DNA of 25,789 bases, taken from positions 1 through 25,789 of the forward strand of contig DATGVJ010000176.1 in NCBI GenBank assembly GCA_035300505.1, in the 5' to 3' direction. Position 1 is the stretch's first letter. Each line of letters starts with the position of its first letter. Positions 14,003-21,706 of this stretch are shown here, piece by piece. Under the pieces are notes generated by a model, which saw only the letters and a program-made list of their open reading frames with translations, made no database searches and had not been told where the DNA came from. Source of the DNA: VAZQ01 sp035300505 (GTDB lineage Bacteria > Pseudomonadota > Alphaproteobacteria > Rhizobiales > Xanthobacteraceae). Position numbers and translations under genes: made by a program.

Positions 14003-15844
14003 TCAACCCAGCTGGAACTGCGGTGAACTCATGATCAAGTGCGCCACCAGACGTAGCGGCCGTTCCAGATAGGTCGCAGCTTGACCCAAATCGCTCGTGC
14101 CCAACTGGCGATCGAGAAATTCGGTCAAGGTCCGACGCACTTGGCCATCGACCGGCACCCGCAATAGCCGCAGCAACAGATGATCGACGGCGTCGGCACT
14201 GGTCTTCGCCCCTGCAGCCATGACCATCTTGGCAAGATCGAATTGCGCCGCCGCACGCGGTATAGGCTTAACGCGGCGCACGGCCTCCTGCCAGCCGACC
14301 AGGCTGCCGTAGCGGGTATTGAAATCCTCCGCACTCGCGATGACGTTGGCCATGGTTTTTTCGCCGCCGCCCTCCATGCCACCCATTCCACCGCCTTCGG
14401 CGGGGCCGTCCTCCAGTGTAGCAACACGGATATCCATGCCGGCCAGGATGCGATCATTCACACGTTTGACTTCACGACCGGGACTGAAATTCGGATCGGT
14501 GAAATTAATGATGTCCGGAAACATGATGTCACGCGCGAGATTGCCACGCGCGAGCAACAGGCCCGGTGTGATCCATGATCGGCCCTGCGCCCAGCCCGCC
14601 ACCGTCGGGGGATTGAGCAGTATCTGCCCCAGCTCGCGACTCACGGTGTAGAGGTCGGGAATACCGGGCAGTCGTTTAACCCCGAGCTTTCGATAGGTGG
14701 ACACGACGAATTCGGTCGGGCCCTTAATATGTGTTCCAAACGAAGGTGCGCTGTAGAAATCGCGTGAAAGAAAGAGGGTGCGCAACAAGGGTGTTACTTC
14801 ATAGTTGTTATCCCGCAGCAGCGCACCCAGTTGGGCTTGGAGGCCCAAGGGCAGTTCCTCCCTGACGAAGAATCGGTAGATTTTTCCGGCGATGAATTCC
14901 GCCGTGATTTTTTGATCGAGAATGATGTCGAGAATATCCAATCCGTCAAAATTGCCGCTGCGGCCGAGAAAGGTTTTTTGACCGTCGTCGTGTTTTGCAA
15001 CATCGACTTTGAAAGCAAGATCGTCGTCGATCCATCCCGTGAACGCACGCGCTGCTTCCCGGATATCCCGCTCGGAATAATTGCCCACCCCCATGGTGAA
15101 GAGTTCCATCACCTCACGGGCAAAGTTTTCGTTTGGTGCGCCCTTCACGTTCTGCGCCGCATCGAGATAGGCCAGCATGGCGGGATCGCGCGCGACGTCA
15201 CGCAACAAGTCACGGAAATTGCCCGTGGCACGCCGATGGAACAGCGCAAGCTGTTGTTCCATTTTGCGATAGTCCCGGATTTTTTCCTCGCCGGTTGCGA
15301 AGTGGCCATGCCAGAACAGCGCCATCTTCTCCTCGAGCGGCCGGTTGGTCGCGACCATGCGGTCGGCCCACCAATAGGCCAGACGGCGCGTTTCGAGAAC
15401 GGTCGCGCGCAGCCAATAGAAGAAGCGATCGACAACCGGCTGCAGGCGACGCTCGCCGGAGGGCTTGATGCGTACCCCCATGGCTTGGCCGGTTTTTTCC
15501 GCAAGCTCGGTCGCGGCAACGCGGCTCACCGGAAAGTCACGCAGGCTCGGATCCCAGACATCGGAACGCTCAAAGGGTGCCAGGTGGTCGTTGGCAATCG
15601 CGCGGTATTCGGTGAGAGAAGCGACCGCAGCCTCCGGTGTCATGCCAGCAAGACGTGCGATTTCGTCTGGCGTGCCGCTGAAGCCCGCACGTTCCAGAAG
15701 ATGGCCGGCGAAATCGAAACTCCAGTCGGCAGCACCGACCGGCGTCAAATCGTTGGCCCATTGCTCCGGCCCGCCGTTGCGGCGATTGGCGCCGGGCGCG
15801 CCGGCATTCGCAAGGGTGGCAGATTGCTGGGAAACCTCGGCCAT
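14003..15844 (-). CDS. DUF1800 family protein
   Basis: With the start at 15844 (MAEVSQQSATLANAG) the protein has 613 residues. The ATG at 15913 would add 23 residues, but their codons (CTT, GGA, CGA, TGT) are unlike the rest and no ribosome site precedes it; the chosen start also has only a weak site. Family landmarks: AGHLLERAGFSGTPDEIARLAGM near the N-terminus, MALFWHGHFATG, the signature NENFAREVMELFTMGVG from residue 238, EAARAFTGW, and LLNPPTVAGWAQGRSWI. A Gly-rich insert (EGGGMGGMEGGGE) lies in the C-terminal third. No signal peptide is visible; the partner DUF1501 protein has a Tat signal, and co-export is conceivable. Function of the pair is unknown. Confidence 0.9.
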   Translation of the reverse strand: MAEVSQQSATLANAGAPGANRRNGGPEQWANDLTPVGAADWSFDFAGHLLERAGFSGTPDEIARLAGMTPEAAVASLTEYRAIANDHLAPFERSDVWDPSLRDFPVSRVAATELAEKTGQAMGVRIKPSGERRLQPVVDRFFYWLRATVLETRRLAYWWADRMVATNRPLEEKMALFWHGHFATGEEKIRDYRKMEQQLALFHRRATGNFRDLLRDVARDPAMLAYLDAAQNVKGAPNENFAREVMELFTMGVGNYSERDIREAARAFTGWIDDDLAFKVDVAKHDDGQKTFLGRSGNFDGLDILDIILDQKITAEFIAGKIYRFFVREELPLGLQAQLGALLRDNNYEVTPLLRTLFLSRDFYSAPSFGTHIKGPTEFVVSTYRKLGVKRLPGIPDLYTVSRELGQILLNPPTVAGWAQGRSWITPGLLLARGNLARDIMFPDIINFTDPNFSPGREVKRVNDRILAGMDIRVATLEDGPAEGGGMGGMEGGGEKTMANVIASAEDFNTRYGSLVGWQEAVRRVKPIPRAAAQFDLAKMVMAAGAKTSADAVDHLLLRLLRVPVDGQVRRTLTEFLDRQLGTSDLGQAATYLERPLRLVAHLIMSSPQFQLG

Positions 15845-15964
15845 TGCGGGACACCCCGGAATTCGAAATGCTGGACGCGTATCTCCGATATCGCCGCAAC
15901 TGCCTCCAAGCATTCAAGCTATGAATGCCATTCCGTTTTCGAATAGAAGATTTTGACTACGATC

Positions 15965-16130
15965 GTAGCCCGGATGGAGCGCTAAAGTCGCGTTTACGCG
16001 ACTTGGAGCGTAATCCGGGGTTCACGTCAGACCAAGAGATCAATCCCGCATTGCGCGTTGCCGCGCGTAAACGCGCTTAAGGCTGCATAGGCCGTCGTAG
16101 ACGGGCGTAAACGCCCTTATGCTGGGCTAC
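15965..16130. repeat. Composite palindromic repeat with GTAGCCC ends
   Basis: The ends are GTAGCCC (15965-15971) and GGGCTAC (16124-16130). Inside is a hairpin CCGGAT ... ATCCGG with inner AAGTCGCG-TTTA-CGCGACTT, then hairpins built on GCGCGTAAACGCGC and GGGCGTAAACGCCC. This is the widespread GTAGCCCGGATGGAGCG type of bacterial intergenic repeat (recalled). The right end overlaps the last codon and stop codon of the LysR gene, whose TAG is part of the terminal GTAGCCC on the minus strand. Confidence 0.75.
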
Positions 16131-17095
16131 ACCGTCCGCTTACTCGCATCTTTGATGATTTGTGGCATCGGCGAGATTGGCGGCAAAGCCACGTTTTGTC
16201 CCGCAGCCTGGAGCGCCTCGACAAAACCGCGGTACGGGGCAATCCGAAGATATTGGTCGGCCACGAGCGCAACGGTGCTCCGATGACCATGGTCGGTCGC
16301 GAATAGTTCAATGCCCTCCAGCGATCCTTCAATCAGGAACGCCGTCAATGCCGGCACCAGGCTGACGCCGAATCCCGATCGCACGAGGCCGAGCGCCACC
16401 TCGTAGGTGCGGCAATGCGCCACCAGCCGATGTTTGGGAAGAATGCGCTGGTACCATTGCTGCACGCGCAATGTATATTGTGTGCCGAAATGAAACTGGA
16501 TGCAATTGTTGAGCACGCGCGCGACATCGTGCGGCATGTCATCGAGACTCTTTAACTCACCGAGATTGATCGCACGCGGGACCGCAAAGACATAAGGATC
16601 GTCGACCACCGGAACCTGTCGGAAGCCGATGCTGGCCTGCGCCACCGAACCAGCCGCGACCAGGCCGATGTGCGCTTGCCGCGCATAGAGCATTTCGACG
16701 ACCTCGCCGGGCGCGGCCTCGTGAATATCGATCTCGATGCCGGATGCGGGGCCGCCACAGCGTCGCAACGCGTCCGGAACCAGCGCCTTGATCACCGAGT
16801 TGATACCCGCGACGCGAACGATAGCGCGCCTGCCATTTGCGAATTCGCGTAACCCGGCTTCCGCCTCGTCAACGCCGCTGATGACGCCCTGCGCGTGATG
16901 CAGCAGGAGGCGTCCCGCATCCGTAAGCACCATCCTTTTGTGAGCGCGTTCAAACAGTTGCGTCCCAATGCTATCCTCAAGGGTCGCCAATTGTTTGGAA
17001 AGCGATGGCTGCGCAAGGCCCAGCTGTTTGCTGGCTCGCGTCAGCGTCGTCGCCTGCGCCACGGCAAGGAAGATTCGGAGCTGGTGGAGGGTCAT
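16127..17095 (-). CDS. LysR-family transcriptional regulator
   Basis: The protein has 322 residues, standard for LysR. The N-terminal winged helix-turn-helix covers residues 1-60 (MTLHQLRIFLAVAQATTLTR, then QPSLSKQLATLE and FERAHKRMVLTDAG), followed by the linker helix and a periplasmic-binding-like effector domain from about residue 92. LysR proteins usually bind near their own promoter and activate a neighbour in response to a small molecule. No divergent gene adjoins; the cytochrome c gene lies upstream on the same strand, so the target cannot be named. Its immediate upstream region is an intergenic repeat (17107-17215) starting 11 bp before the ATG, and no ribosome site is evident. The stop codon lies within another repeat. 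Confidence 0.93.
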   Translation of the reverse strand: MTLHQLRIFLAVAQATTLTRASKQLGLAQPSLSKQLATLEDSIGTQLFERAHKRMVLTDAGRLLLHHAQGVISGVDEAEAGLREFANGRRAIVRVAGINSVIKALVPDALRRCGGPASGIEIDIHEAAPGEVVEMLYARQAHIGLVAAGSVAQASIGFRQVPVVDDPYVFAVPRAINLGELKSLDDMPHDVARVLNNCIQFHFGTQYTLRVQQWYQRILPKHRLVAHCRTYEVALGLVRSGFGVSLVPALTAFLIEGSLEGIELFATDHGHRSTVALVADQYLRIAPYRGFVEALQAAGQNVALPPISPMPQIIKDASKRTV

Positions 17096-17106
17096 AAACG
17101 CGATCT

Positions 17107-17215
17107 TGTAGGATGGGTAGAGGCAAAACGCGTTCTTTCTTTACGCGTTTTGCCGAAGCCCATCAATGTGCGGCCCGAGACCATGATGGGTTTCGATATC
17201 TCTACCCATCCTACA
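17107..17215. repeat. TAGGATGGGT-type palindromic repeat, copy 1
   Basis: Perfect 16-bp terminal inverted repeats TGTAGGATGGGTAGAG (17107-17122) and its complement (17200-17215). Inside is a perfect 12-bp hairpin GGCAAAACGCGT/ACGCGTTTTGCC with loop TCTTTCTTT (17134-17142), then CCCATCA ... TGATGGG. The predicted fold has three stems. The element fills almost all the space between the cytochrome c stop (4 bp away) and the LysR start (11 bp away). Confidence 0.8.
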
Positions 17216-17219
17216 GAGC

Positions 17220-18152
17220 CTACGGATCCAACGACGCGATGAATGCCGTGATCGCCACGATGTCGTCGTTGGTGAGCTTCTCGACCACCTGCTTCATGAG
17301 TACGGCCCACGGTCCTGAACGAGCTTCGGTTCCAAACAAATAGAGCTGGCGCGCGATGTTCACCGGTGACTGGTTGGCAAGGCCCGGGACATCGCCAAGC
17401 CCCTTGAGCGTCGGCCCATGGCAGATCGTGCAGGCGATCGTCCGGCCGTCGCCGCCGGTTGCCACCAGCATCTGGCCCTTGGCCAGGCTTCCGGGCGGCA
17501 CATAGGAAACAAAGCCGGAATTCGGATCGCGTAGCTCCACCAGGTGGGCATCTTCCGGTAGCTCGATCACGCGTGCGCCGATCGGCTCGGTGCCGCCGGC
17601 CGGCAGCGGCATGCGTCGCGTCCCGACAAAATAGGATTTCGGCACGGTATCGGCCTCGACCACGCGGGTCCAGCGCTTGACCGGAAGCGATGCAAAATAT
17701 TCTGCAACGGTCCTCATGTCAGCGTCGCTCATGGCCTTCGTGAAGGTGATCATGTTGGCTGCGCCCTTGCGTGCGCCGCTTCGAAAGTCGGCCAGCTGGC
17801 GCGCGATATAGCCTGCGGTCGAACCGGGCAGCCGCGAATTTTCGGGATGGCCATGGCCGGTCGAGAGATGGCAGCTGATGCAGGCGCGCACCTGAGTGCC
17901 TTTGCCGCGTGCAACAATGTCCGGCATCTGGGGATGAGCGTCCGGAAACCAGTCCGGCGCTTCGTTGAAGGCGTCGATCTGCGACTGCGTGTAGGTCTTG
18001 GTGCTACCCGGCACGCGTTTGAGTTCGCCGGTTTCCGGCGGTCGCGGAGCTCCCGTCACGCCGGCCGGCGGAAAGGCCCAGTCGGGCCGCTCGATTGCGC
18101 CTGCCAGCGTGGGCAGCAGCGCAAGGACGAATGCGCAAGTCAAAGTCTTCAT
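17220..18152 (-). CDS. Diheme cytochrome c, exported
   Basis: With the start at 18152 the protein has 310 residues, beginning with the signal peptide MKTLTCAFVLALLPTLAGA. Two heme-binding sites are visible, CISCH (C91, C94, H95) and CTICH (C241, C244, H245), each in its own cytochrome c domain. Start choice: the 21-bp region around the start is duplicated in frame, so an earlier ATG exists at 18173. The later one has the better ribosome site (GGAGA, 7 bp) and gives a compact signal peptide. Proteins of this kind accept electrons in the periplasm, for instance from quinoprotein dehydrogenases, two of which are encoded at the start of the window; that link is inference. The gene diverges from the lactonase-like gene. 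Confidence 0.9.
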   Translation of the reverse strand: MKTLTCAFVLALLPTLAGAIERPDWAFPPAGVTGAPRPPETGELKRVPGSTKTYTQSQIDAFNEAPDWFPDAHPQMPDIVARGKGTQVRACISCHLSTGHGHPENSRLPGSTAGYIARQLADFRSGARKGAANMITFTKAMSDADMRTVAEYFASLPVKRWTRVVEADTVPKSYFVGTRRMPLPAGGTEPIGARVIELPEDAHLVELRDPNSGFVSYVPPGSLAKGQMLVATGGDGRTIACTICHGPTLKGLGDVPGLANQSPVNIARQLYLFGTEARSGPWAVLMKQVVEKLTNDDIVAITAFIASLDP

Positions 18153-18188
18153 CAAGAGTCTCCGTTTCTTCATCAAGAGTCTTCGTTA
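18147..18188. repeat. Tandem 21-bp duplication over the cytochrome c start codon
   Basis: The units at 18147-18167 and 18168-18188 are the same except at two positions. Read on the minus strand, each contains ACTCTTGATGAAG, so each supplies one ATG in the same frame seven codons apart. The upstream unit has CGAAGA and the downstream unit CGGAGA at the ribosome-site position. Confidence 0.85.
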
Positions 18189-18278
18189 ATGCGTTGACCG
18201 ATCCACAACAACCGGGCAACATTCCGTTTCCTGGCTTGAACTATCACATAATTGTCGCCAGTTTGGAGGAGGAAAGCA
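18153..18278. promoter_or_regulatory. Divergent promoter region between cytochrome c and lactonase-like genes
   Basis: Only 126 bp separate the two start codons, so both promoters must lie here and may be regulated together. On the plus strand the lactonase gene has a strong GGAGGAGGAA site at 18265-18274. Promoter hexamers are not obvious, apart from an AT-rich CTATCACATAATTG around 18241-18254. Confidence 0.45.
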
Positions 18279-19112
18279 ATGCAGCGTTCCCTGATCTTGT
18301 TGGCAATCGGCGCCTGCGCCAGCGGCGCCTGCGCCCTCGTCAGCCTGCCCGCTTCAGCTCAAACCCCGCCTGAAGTCACTCTCACACGCCTCGAATGCGG
18401 CACCCCCGGTGCCCCGATCGACGTCAACGTCCGTTTCTCTGACACCTACGCGTACAACAACTTGAGAATGGCGCTGGTCTACAGCTGCTATCTCGTCAAG
18501 CACGGCAACGACTATATGGTTTGGGACGCCGGCCATGCCATGAACGCACCAAACGTTGCCCCCAAGGTGAGCATCGTCGATCAACTGGCGCAATTGAACA
18601 TCAAGCCCGAGCAGATCAAATACGTCGGGGTGAGCCACTACCATGGCGACCACATCGGCCAGGTCGCTTCCTTTGCGAAATCGACGCTACTGATCGGCAA
18701 GGGCGATTGGGACGGTCTCAACGCTCCGAAACCCGGTCCCGGCGTCAACCCGGTGCCATTTGCGGCCTGGATCAAGGGCGAAGCCAAAGTCGAACCCGTG
18801 GTGCTCGACCAGGATGTGTTCGGCGACGGCACCGTCATGATGCTTTATACGCCCGGGCACACGCCCGGCCATCACAGCCTGCTGGTCAAACTGCCGCAGA
18901 CCGGCAACGTGATGCTCACCGGCGATCTGGCTCACTTCCAGGAAAATCTCGACACCAACGGCGTGCCGTCGTTCAACTCCGACCGCTCGCAGACCCTGGC
19001 CTCGCTCGATCGTTTCAAGAAGATCGCAGCAAGCATGAAAGCCAAGATCATTATCCAACACGATGCACGCGACCTCAACAAACTGCCGGCGTTCCCGGCG
19101 GCGGCGAAGTAA
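18279..19112 (+). CDS. Exported MBL-fold protein of the N-acyl homoserine lactonase-like family
   Basis: The protein has 277 residues. The start at 18279 follows GGAGGAGGAAAGCA and opens a signal peptide (MQRSLILLAIGACASGACAL, ending near PASAQ). Metal-site residues are H120, H122, D124 and H125 (SHYHGDHIG), H194 in TPGHTPGHHS, the Asp of LTGDLAHF and the His of IIQHDARD. SCYLVKHGNDYMVWDAGHA near the N-terminus is typical of AiiA-like lactonases. AHL lactonases open the lactone ring of quorum signals, usually in the cytoplasm; the signal peptide here suggests a periplasmic lactonase, perhaps acting on another lactone made by quinoprotein or sugar-acid metabolism. One base after its TAA lies a TAGGATGGGT-type repeat that adds an in-frame TAG two codons on. 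Confidence 0.9.
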   Translation: MQRSLILLAIGACASGACALVSLPASAQTPPEVTLTRLECGTPGAPIDVNVRFSDTYAYNNLRMALVYSCYLVKHGNDYMVWDAGHAMNAPNVAPKVSIVDQLAQLNIKPEQIKYVGVSHYHGDHIGQVASFAKSTLLIGKGDWDGLNAPKPGPGVNPVPFAAWIKGEAKVEPVVLDQDVFGDGTVMMLYTPGHTPGHHSLLVKLPQTGNVMLTGDLAHFQENLDTNGVPSFNSDRSQTLASLDRFKKIAASMKAKIIIQHDARDLNKLPAFPAAAK

Positions 19113-19113
19113 T

Positions 19114-19258
19114 TGTAGGATGGGTACAGGAAAATCGCGTTCTTTCTTTACGCGATTTTCCGAAACCCATCATCGACCGTCGCACAAGGGGTTGATGGGT
19201 TTCGCAATTTTTTGTGCGCGTCTAGAGACGCGCACAAAATTGCTCTACCCATCCTACA
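19114..19258. repeat. TAGGATGGGT-type palindromic repeat, copy 2
   Basis: The ends TGTAGGATGGGTA (19114-19126) and its complement (19246-19258) enclose a 12-bp perfect hairpin GGAAAATCGCGT/ACGCGATTTTCC with loop TCTTTCTTT (19141-19149), the same loop as in copy 1. There is also a CCCATCA ... TGATGGG pair and an additional strong hairpin at 19204-19243 with TAG at its centre. It starts one base after the lactonase-like gene and ends 47 bp before the next ATG. Confidence 0.8.
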
Positions 19259-19305
19259 AATTTCAATTCAGGCTACGAAATTCCACGACGGTCACGGAGG
19301 CATGG

Positions 19306-20163
19306 ATGCACTGTCGTATTTTCACGGTTGCCACAATGGCGGTTGCGATGCTGGCGACATCGCTTTCCGTCGCACAAGCCGCCGACGCAAGATATCCTGA
19401 CCTCAAGGGTGCCTGGGGGCGCTTTGTCGTGCGCGGTTTAGGCGGCCAGCCATCATTGGACCAGACCAAACCGTGGGGCAAAGCACAAGGGGCCCCGCTG
19501 ACACCGGAGTACCAGAAAATTCACGAGGACAGTCTGGCGGACCAGGCCAACGGCGGCCAAGGCAATTTTCTCGACCATGCGCTCTGCCATCCGGCCGGCA
19601 TGCCATTCATGATGGTCGCGACGCGGCCGCTGGAAATCATAGTCACGCCGGAGACCACTTACATTCTCGTCGGCGGCAGCGATCATTATCGGCGCATCTT
19701 CACCGACGGACGCGACTGGCCGAAAGAAATCGAGCCAAGCTTTTCCGGATACTCGATCGGCAAATGGATCGACCAGGACGGCGACGGGACCTTCGATGTC
19801 CTCGAATTCGAAACGCGTGGGCCGTTCAAGGGCCGGCGCTCCTATGATGCGACCGGCCTGCCGCTGCATTACGACAATCTGTCCATCTTCAAGGAAAAGA
19901 TGTACGTCGACAAATCCGACGCGAACATCCTGCACGACGAAATGACCGTGATCGACAACGCCCTTACGCGGCCGTGGACGGTCGACAAACGCTATATACG
20001 CCGCTCCGATAAGCATCCCGATTGGGTCGAGGCCTATTGCACGGAAGGCACCGCCCTCGTCTCGATCGGCCATGAACTTTATTATCTTGGCGCCGATGAA
20101 GTGCTCATGCCGTCTCGCAAGGGGCAAATGCCCCCGGACCTGCGGTTTTTCAATAAGAAGTAG
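19306..20163 (+). CDS. Exported protein of unknown function (285 aa; paralogue of 24641-25483)
   Basis: The start at 19306 has GGAGG 5 bp upstream and opens a signal peptide MHCRIFTVATMAVAMLATSL, with cleavage near AQAA. The mature protein begins DARYPDLKGAWGRF. Segments shared with the paralogue: LTPEY near residue 65, a Cys followed by PxGMP (C94), VTPETTYIL, RRIFTDGRDWP, GYSIGKWIDQDGDG, VLEFETRG, DEMTVIDNALTRPWT, a second conserved Cys (C245) and the ending MPSRKGQMPPDLRFFN. The two Cys may form a disulfide. I recall the family as uncharacterised and often multicopy in soil Rhizobiales. No catalytic motif is recognised. The stop codon TAG is the first three bases of a TAGGATGGGT-type repeat. 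Confidence 0.88.
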   Translation: MHCRIFTVATMAVAMLATSLSVAQAADARYPDLKGAWGRFVVRGLGGQPSLDQTKPWGKAQGAPLTPEYQKIHEDSLADQANGGQGNFLDHALCHPAGMPFMMVATRPLEIIVTPETTYILVGGSDHYRRIFTDGRDWPKEIEPSFSGYSIGKWIDQDGDGTFDVLEFETRGPFKGRRSYDATGLPLHYDNLSIFKEKMYVDKSDANILHDEMTVIDNALTRPWTVDKRYIRRSDKHPDWVEAYCTEGTALVSIGHELYYLGADEVLMPSRKGQMPPDLRFFNKK

Positions 20164-20212
20164 GATGGGTAGAGCAAGAGTGCGTTCTTCACGCGCTCTT
20201 GCGAAACCCATC
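20161..20212. repeat. TAGGATGGGT-type palindromic repeat, copy 3 (short form)
   Basis: TAGGATGGGTAGAG is followed by the hairpin GCAAGAGTGCGT/ACGCGCTCTTGC (20174-20185 and 20191-20202, one G-T pair) with loop TCTTC, then GAAACCCATCGA. The pairing of GATGGGT with ACCCATC closes it; the second half seen in copies 1 and 2 is missing. The first three bases are the stop codon of the preceding gene. Confidence 0.75.
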
Positions 20213-20235
20213 GACACCTCCCAAGTTCGTCTCCC

Positions 20236-20742
20236 TCACTGACCCAAATCCTTGCAGGCCTCGACGTCCGAGCCCCAGAACTCGATGCACTGCGCGCGAT
20301 TGATCGGCCCCTTGCCGACGACTCTTGCAAGCAGGAAATCGACCAACAGGTTGACTTCGCTCGGCTGCAGCGTCGCCGGCGGATCACCAACACTCAGTCC
20401 GCGCGCGCGCAAATCCGCGGCCTTGAGGCCAAAACAGCGGCCATCGCTATAGGCCAGCCGGTCAAAGGGCGGCATGCCGGTTCCGGGACGACCGCATTTG
20501 ATCGTCATGGTCAAGGTCTCGCGGTCGATCTGCATGCCGCGCAGGTTGGCACCATCCGGCATCTGGCTATCCATCTTGCGCCCATCGCCCGCCCAACCGT
20601 GACAGGCGCCGCAATCACCCTTCTGGGTAAATAGACGCAGGCCGGCCGCAAGATCATCGGCAGATTGAGCATTGACGGCCGGGGCCCAAAGGCTCGCCGC
20701 CACCAAAAATATCGCGCATGAAAGGGATCGGGTCTGGTTCAT
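20236..20742 (-). CDS. Monoheme cytochrome c, exported
   Basis: The protein has 168 residues. The signal peptide MNQTRSLSCAIFLVAASLWA ends near VNAQ. The heme site is CGACH (C44, C47, H48), and M90 in GTGMPPF is a likely axial ligand. C83 and C103 lie around that Met loop, and C142 and C153 near the C-terminus could form disulfides. Its size and GTGMPPFDRLAY segment suit a class I cytochrome of the kind serving quinoprotein dehydrogenases. The start has only a weak ribosome site. The gene stands alone on the minus strand, divergent from the gene at 20951, and its 3' end faces the 285-aa protein gene across a palindromic repeat. Confidence 0.88.
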   Translation of the reverse strand: MNQTRSLSCAIFLVAASLWAPAVNAQSADDLAAGLRLFTQKGDCGACHGWAGDGRKMDSQMPDGANLRGMQIDRETLTMTIKCGRPGTGMPPFDRLAYSDGRCFGLKAADLRARGLSVGDPPATLQPSEVNLLVDFLLARVVGKGPINRAQCIEFWGSDVEACKDLGQ

Positions 20743-20950
20743 CGGGTGTCACCATCGGGTTGGAATCCGCATGATCTATAGCGGTTTTTGCCACGACGGG
20801 CATCCATCTGAAATCGGAAGGCTGGTCCACCTTTATGATGGGTCTCGTGGCTTCTCGAATCCATGCCTTCTCGGCCTCACGAGTTCTGCCTCATGAGTTC
20901 TTGGCCGCAGCCGCCGCAATCGGTAGACTATCGCGTAAAGGGAGCGCCCC

Positions 20951-21706
20951 ATGATTTCACTGCTTCGCACCGCTTTCGTCATGCTCGTCCTCGCCTGGCC
21001 TTACGCCGCCGAGGCGCAGAACCTGCGCCGGTCCACTGTCTGGGACCTCAAACTCGGCCAGCCGATTGCAGCCCAGCCCGGCGTGCAAGAGTTCCGTGCG
21101 TTTGCCTGCGGTTCGAACGGCGGAGCGCCACGCCTCGGCCTCACCGGCTTGTCTGAATTTGCGCGCTGCCGCGCCGAGCCTGATGGCTTGTACGAGGTCT
21201 ATTTCGAATATGACGACGAATTCGAGTATATCGCCCGCGCGCGCGACCTCGACCGCGAAATCTCGCGCTGGGCCGGCACCACCGAAGTGAGCTTTCCCGT
21301 AGTGGTCTCGGCGCTGTTCGATCGGAATGGTATCCTCCAGGCCATACGCCTTGTTACCGACGCTCGTCCCGACCATCGCAACGATGTTACGGAAGCAAAC
21401 GTGCGCAAACGCGCCGACGCCTATTTGCTCGGCGGAATTTTGGCCGGGCGTTACAACGTGGACGCATCGCGAGACTGCATCTCGCAGCCGCCGGCGGAAG
21501 GCGAGAGCGCGGTCGGCGACGCTTTCATCAAACAGCTTTGTGAAGTGACCGACACATCGGCCGGCCGCAAGATAATCTTGCGTGCTCATTTATACCGCAA
21601 GCCAGGCCAAAGCGGCTTCAATCCGCAATTGCCCACACAATTGACCGAAGGCCAGTTTGAAAGCCTGACGCGGTTCGAAATGTACAATATCGCCAAGGCC
21701 CCGTAG
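20951..21706 (+). CDS. Exported protein of unknown function (251 aa)
   Basis: I do not recognise this family. The ATG at 20951 follows GGGAG by about 7 bp and opens a signal peptide MISLLRTAFVMLVLAWPYAA, with cleavage near AEAQ. The mature part contains four Cys (in FACGS, FARCRAE, SRDCIS, KQLCEV), which could make two disulfides in the periplasm, and an acidic aromatic stretch YFEYDDEFEYIARARDLD. No catalytic motif is evident. Its stop codon TAG is part of a GTAGCCCGCAT repeat. A GT4 glycosyltransferase gene follows 90 bp downstream on the same strand. Confidence 0.82.
   Translation: MISLLRTAFVMLVLAWPYAAEAQNLRRSTVWDLKLGQPIAAQPGVQEFRAFACGSNGGAPRLGLTGLSEFARCRAEPDGLYEVYFEYDDEFEYIARARDLDREISRWAGTTEVSFPVVVSALFDRNGILQAIRLVTDARPDHRNDVTEANVRKRADAYLLGGILAGRYNVDASRDCISQPPAEGESAVGDAFIKQLCEVTDTSAGRKIILRAHLYRKPGQSGFNPQLPTQLTEGQFESLTRFEMYNIAKAP

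Noticed and set aside
15965..19258. Insertion sequences at the palindromic elements
   Set aside because: The elements are under 170 bp, contain no transposase frame and show no clear target-site duplications, so they are called repeats.
19063..19305. Longer N-terminus for the 285-aa protein, starting inside the lactonase-like gene
   Set aside because: The extension runs through a palindromic repeat, lacks a ribosome site, and would bury the signal peptide that begins at 19306 behind GGAGG.
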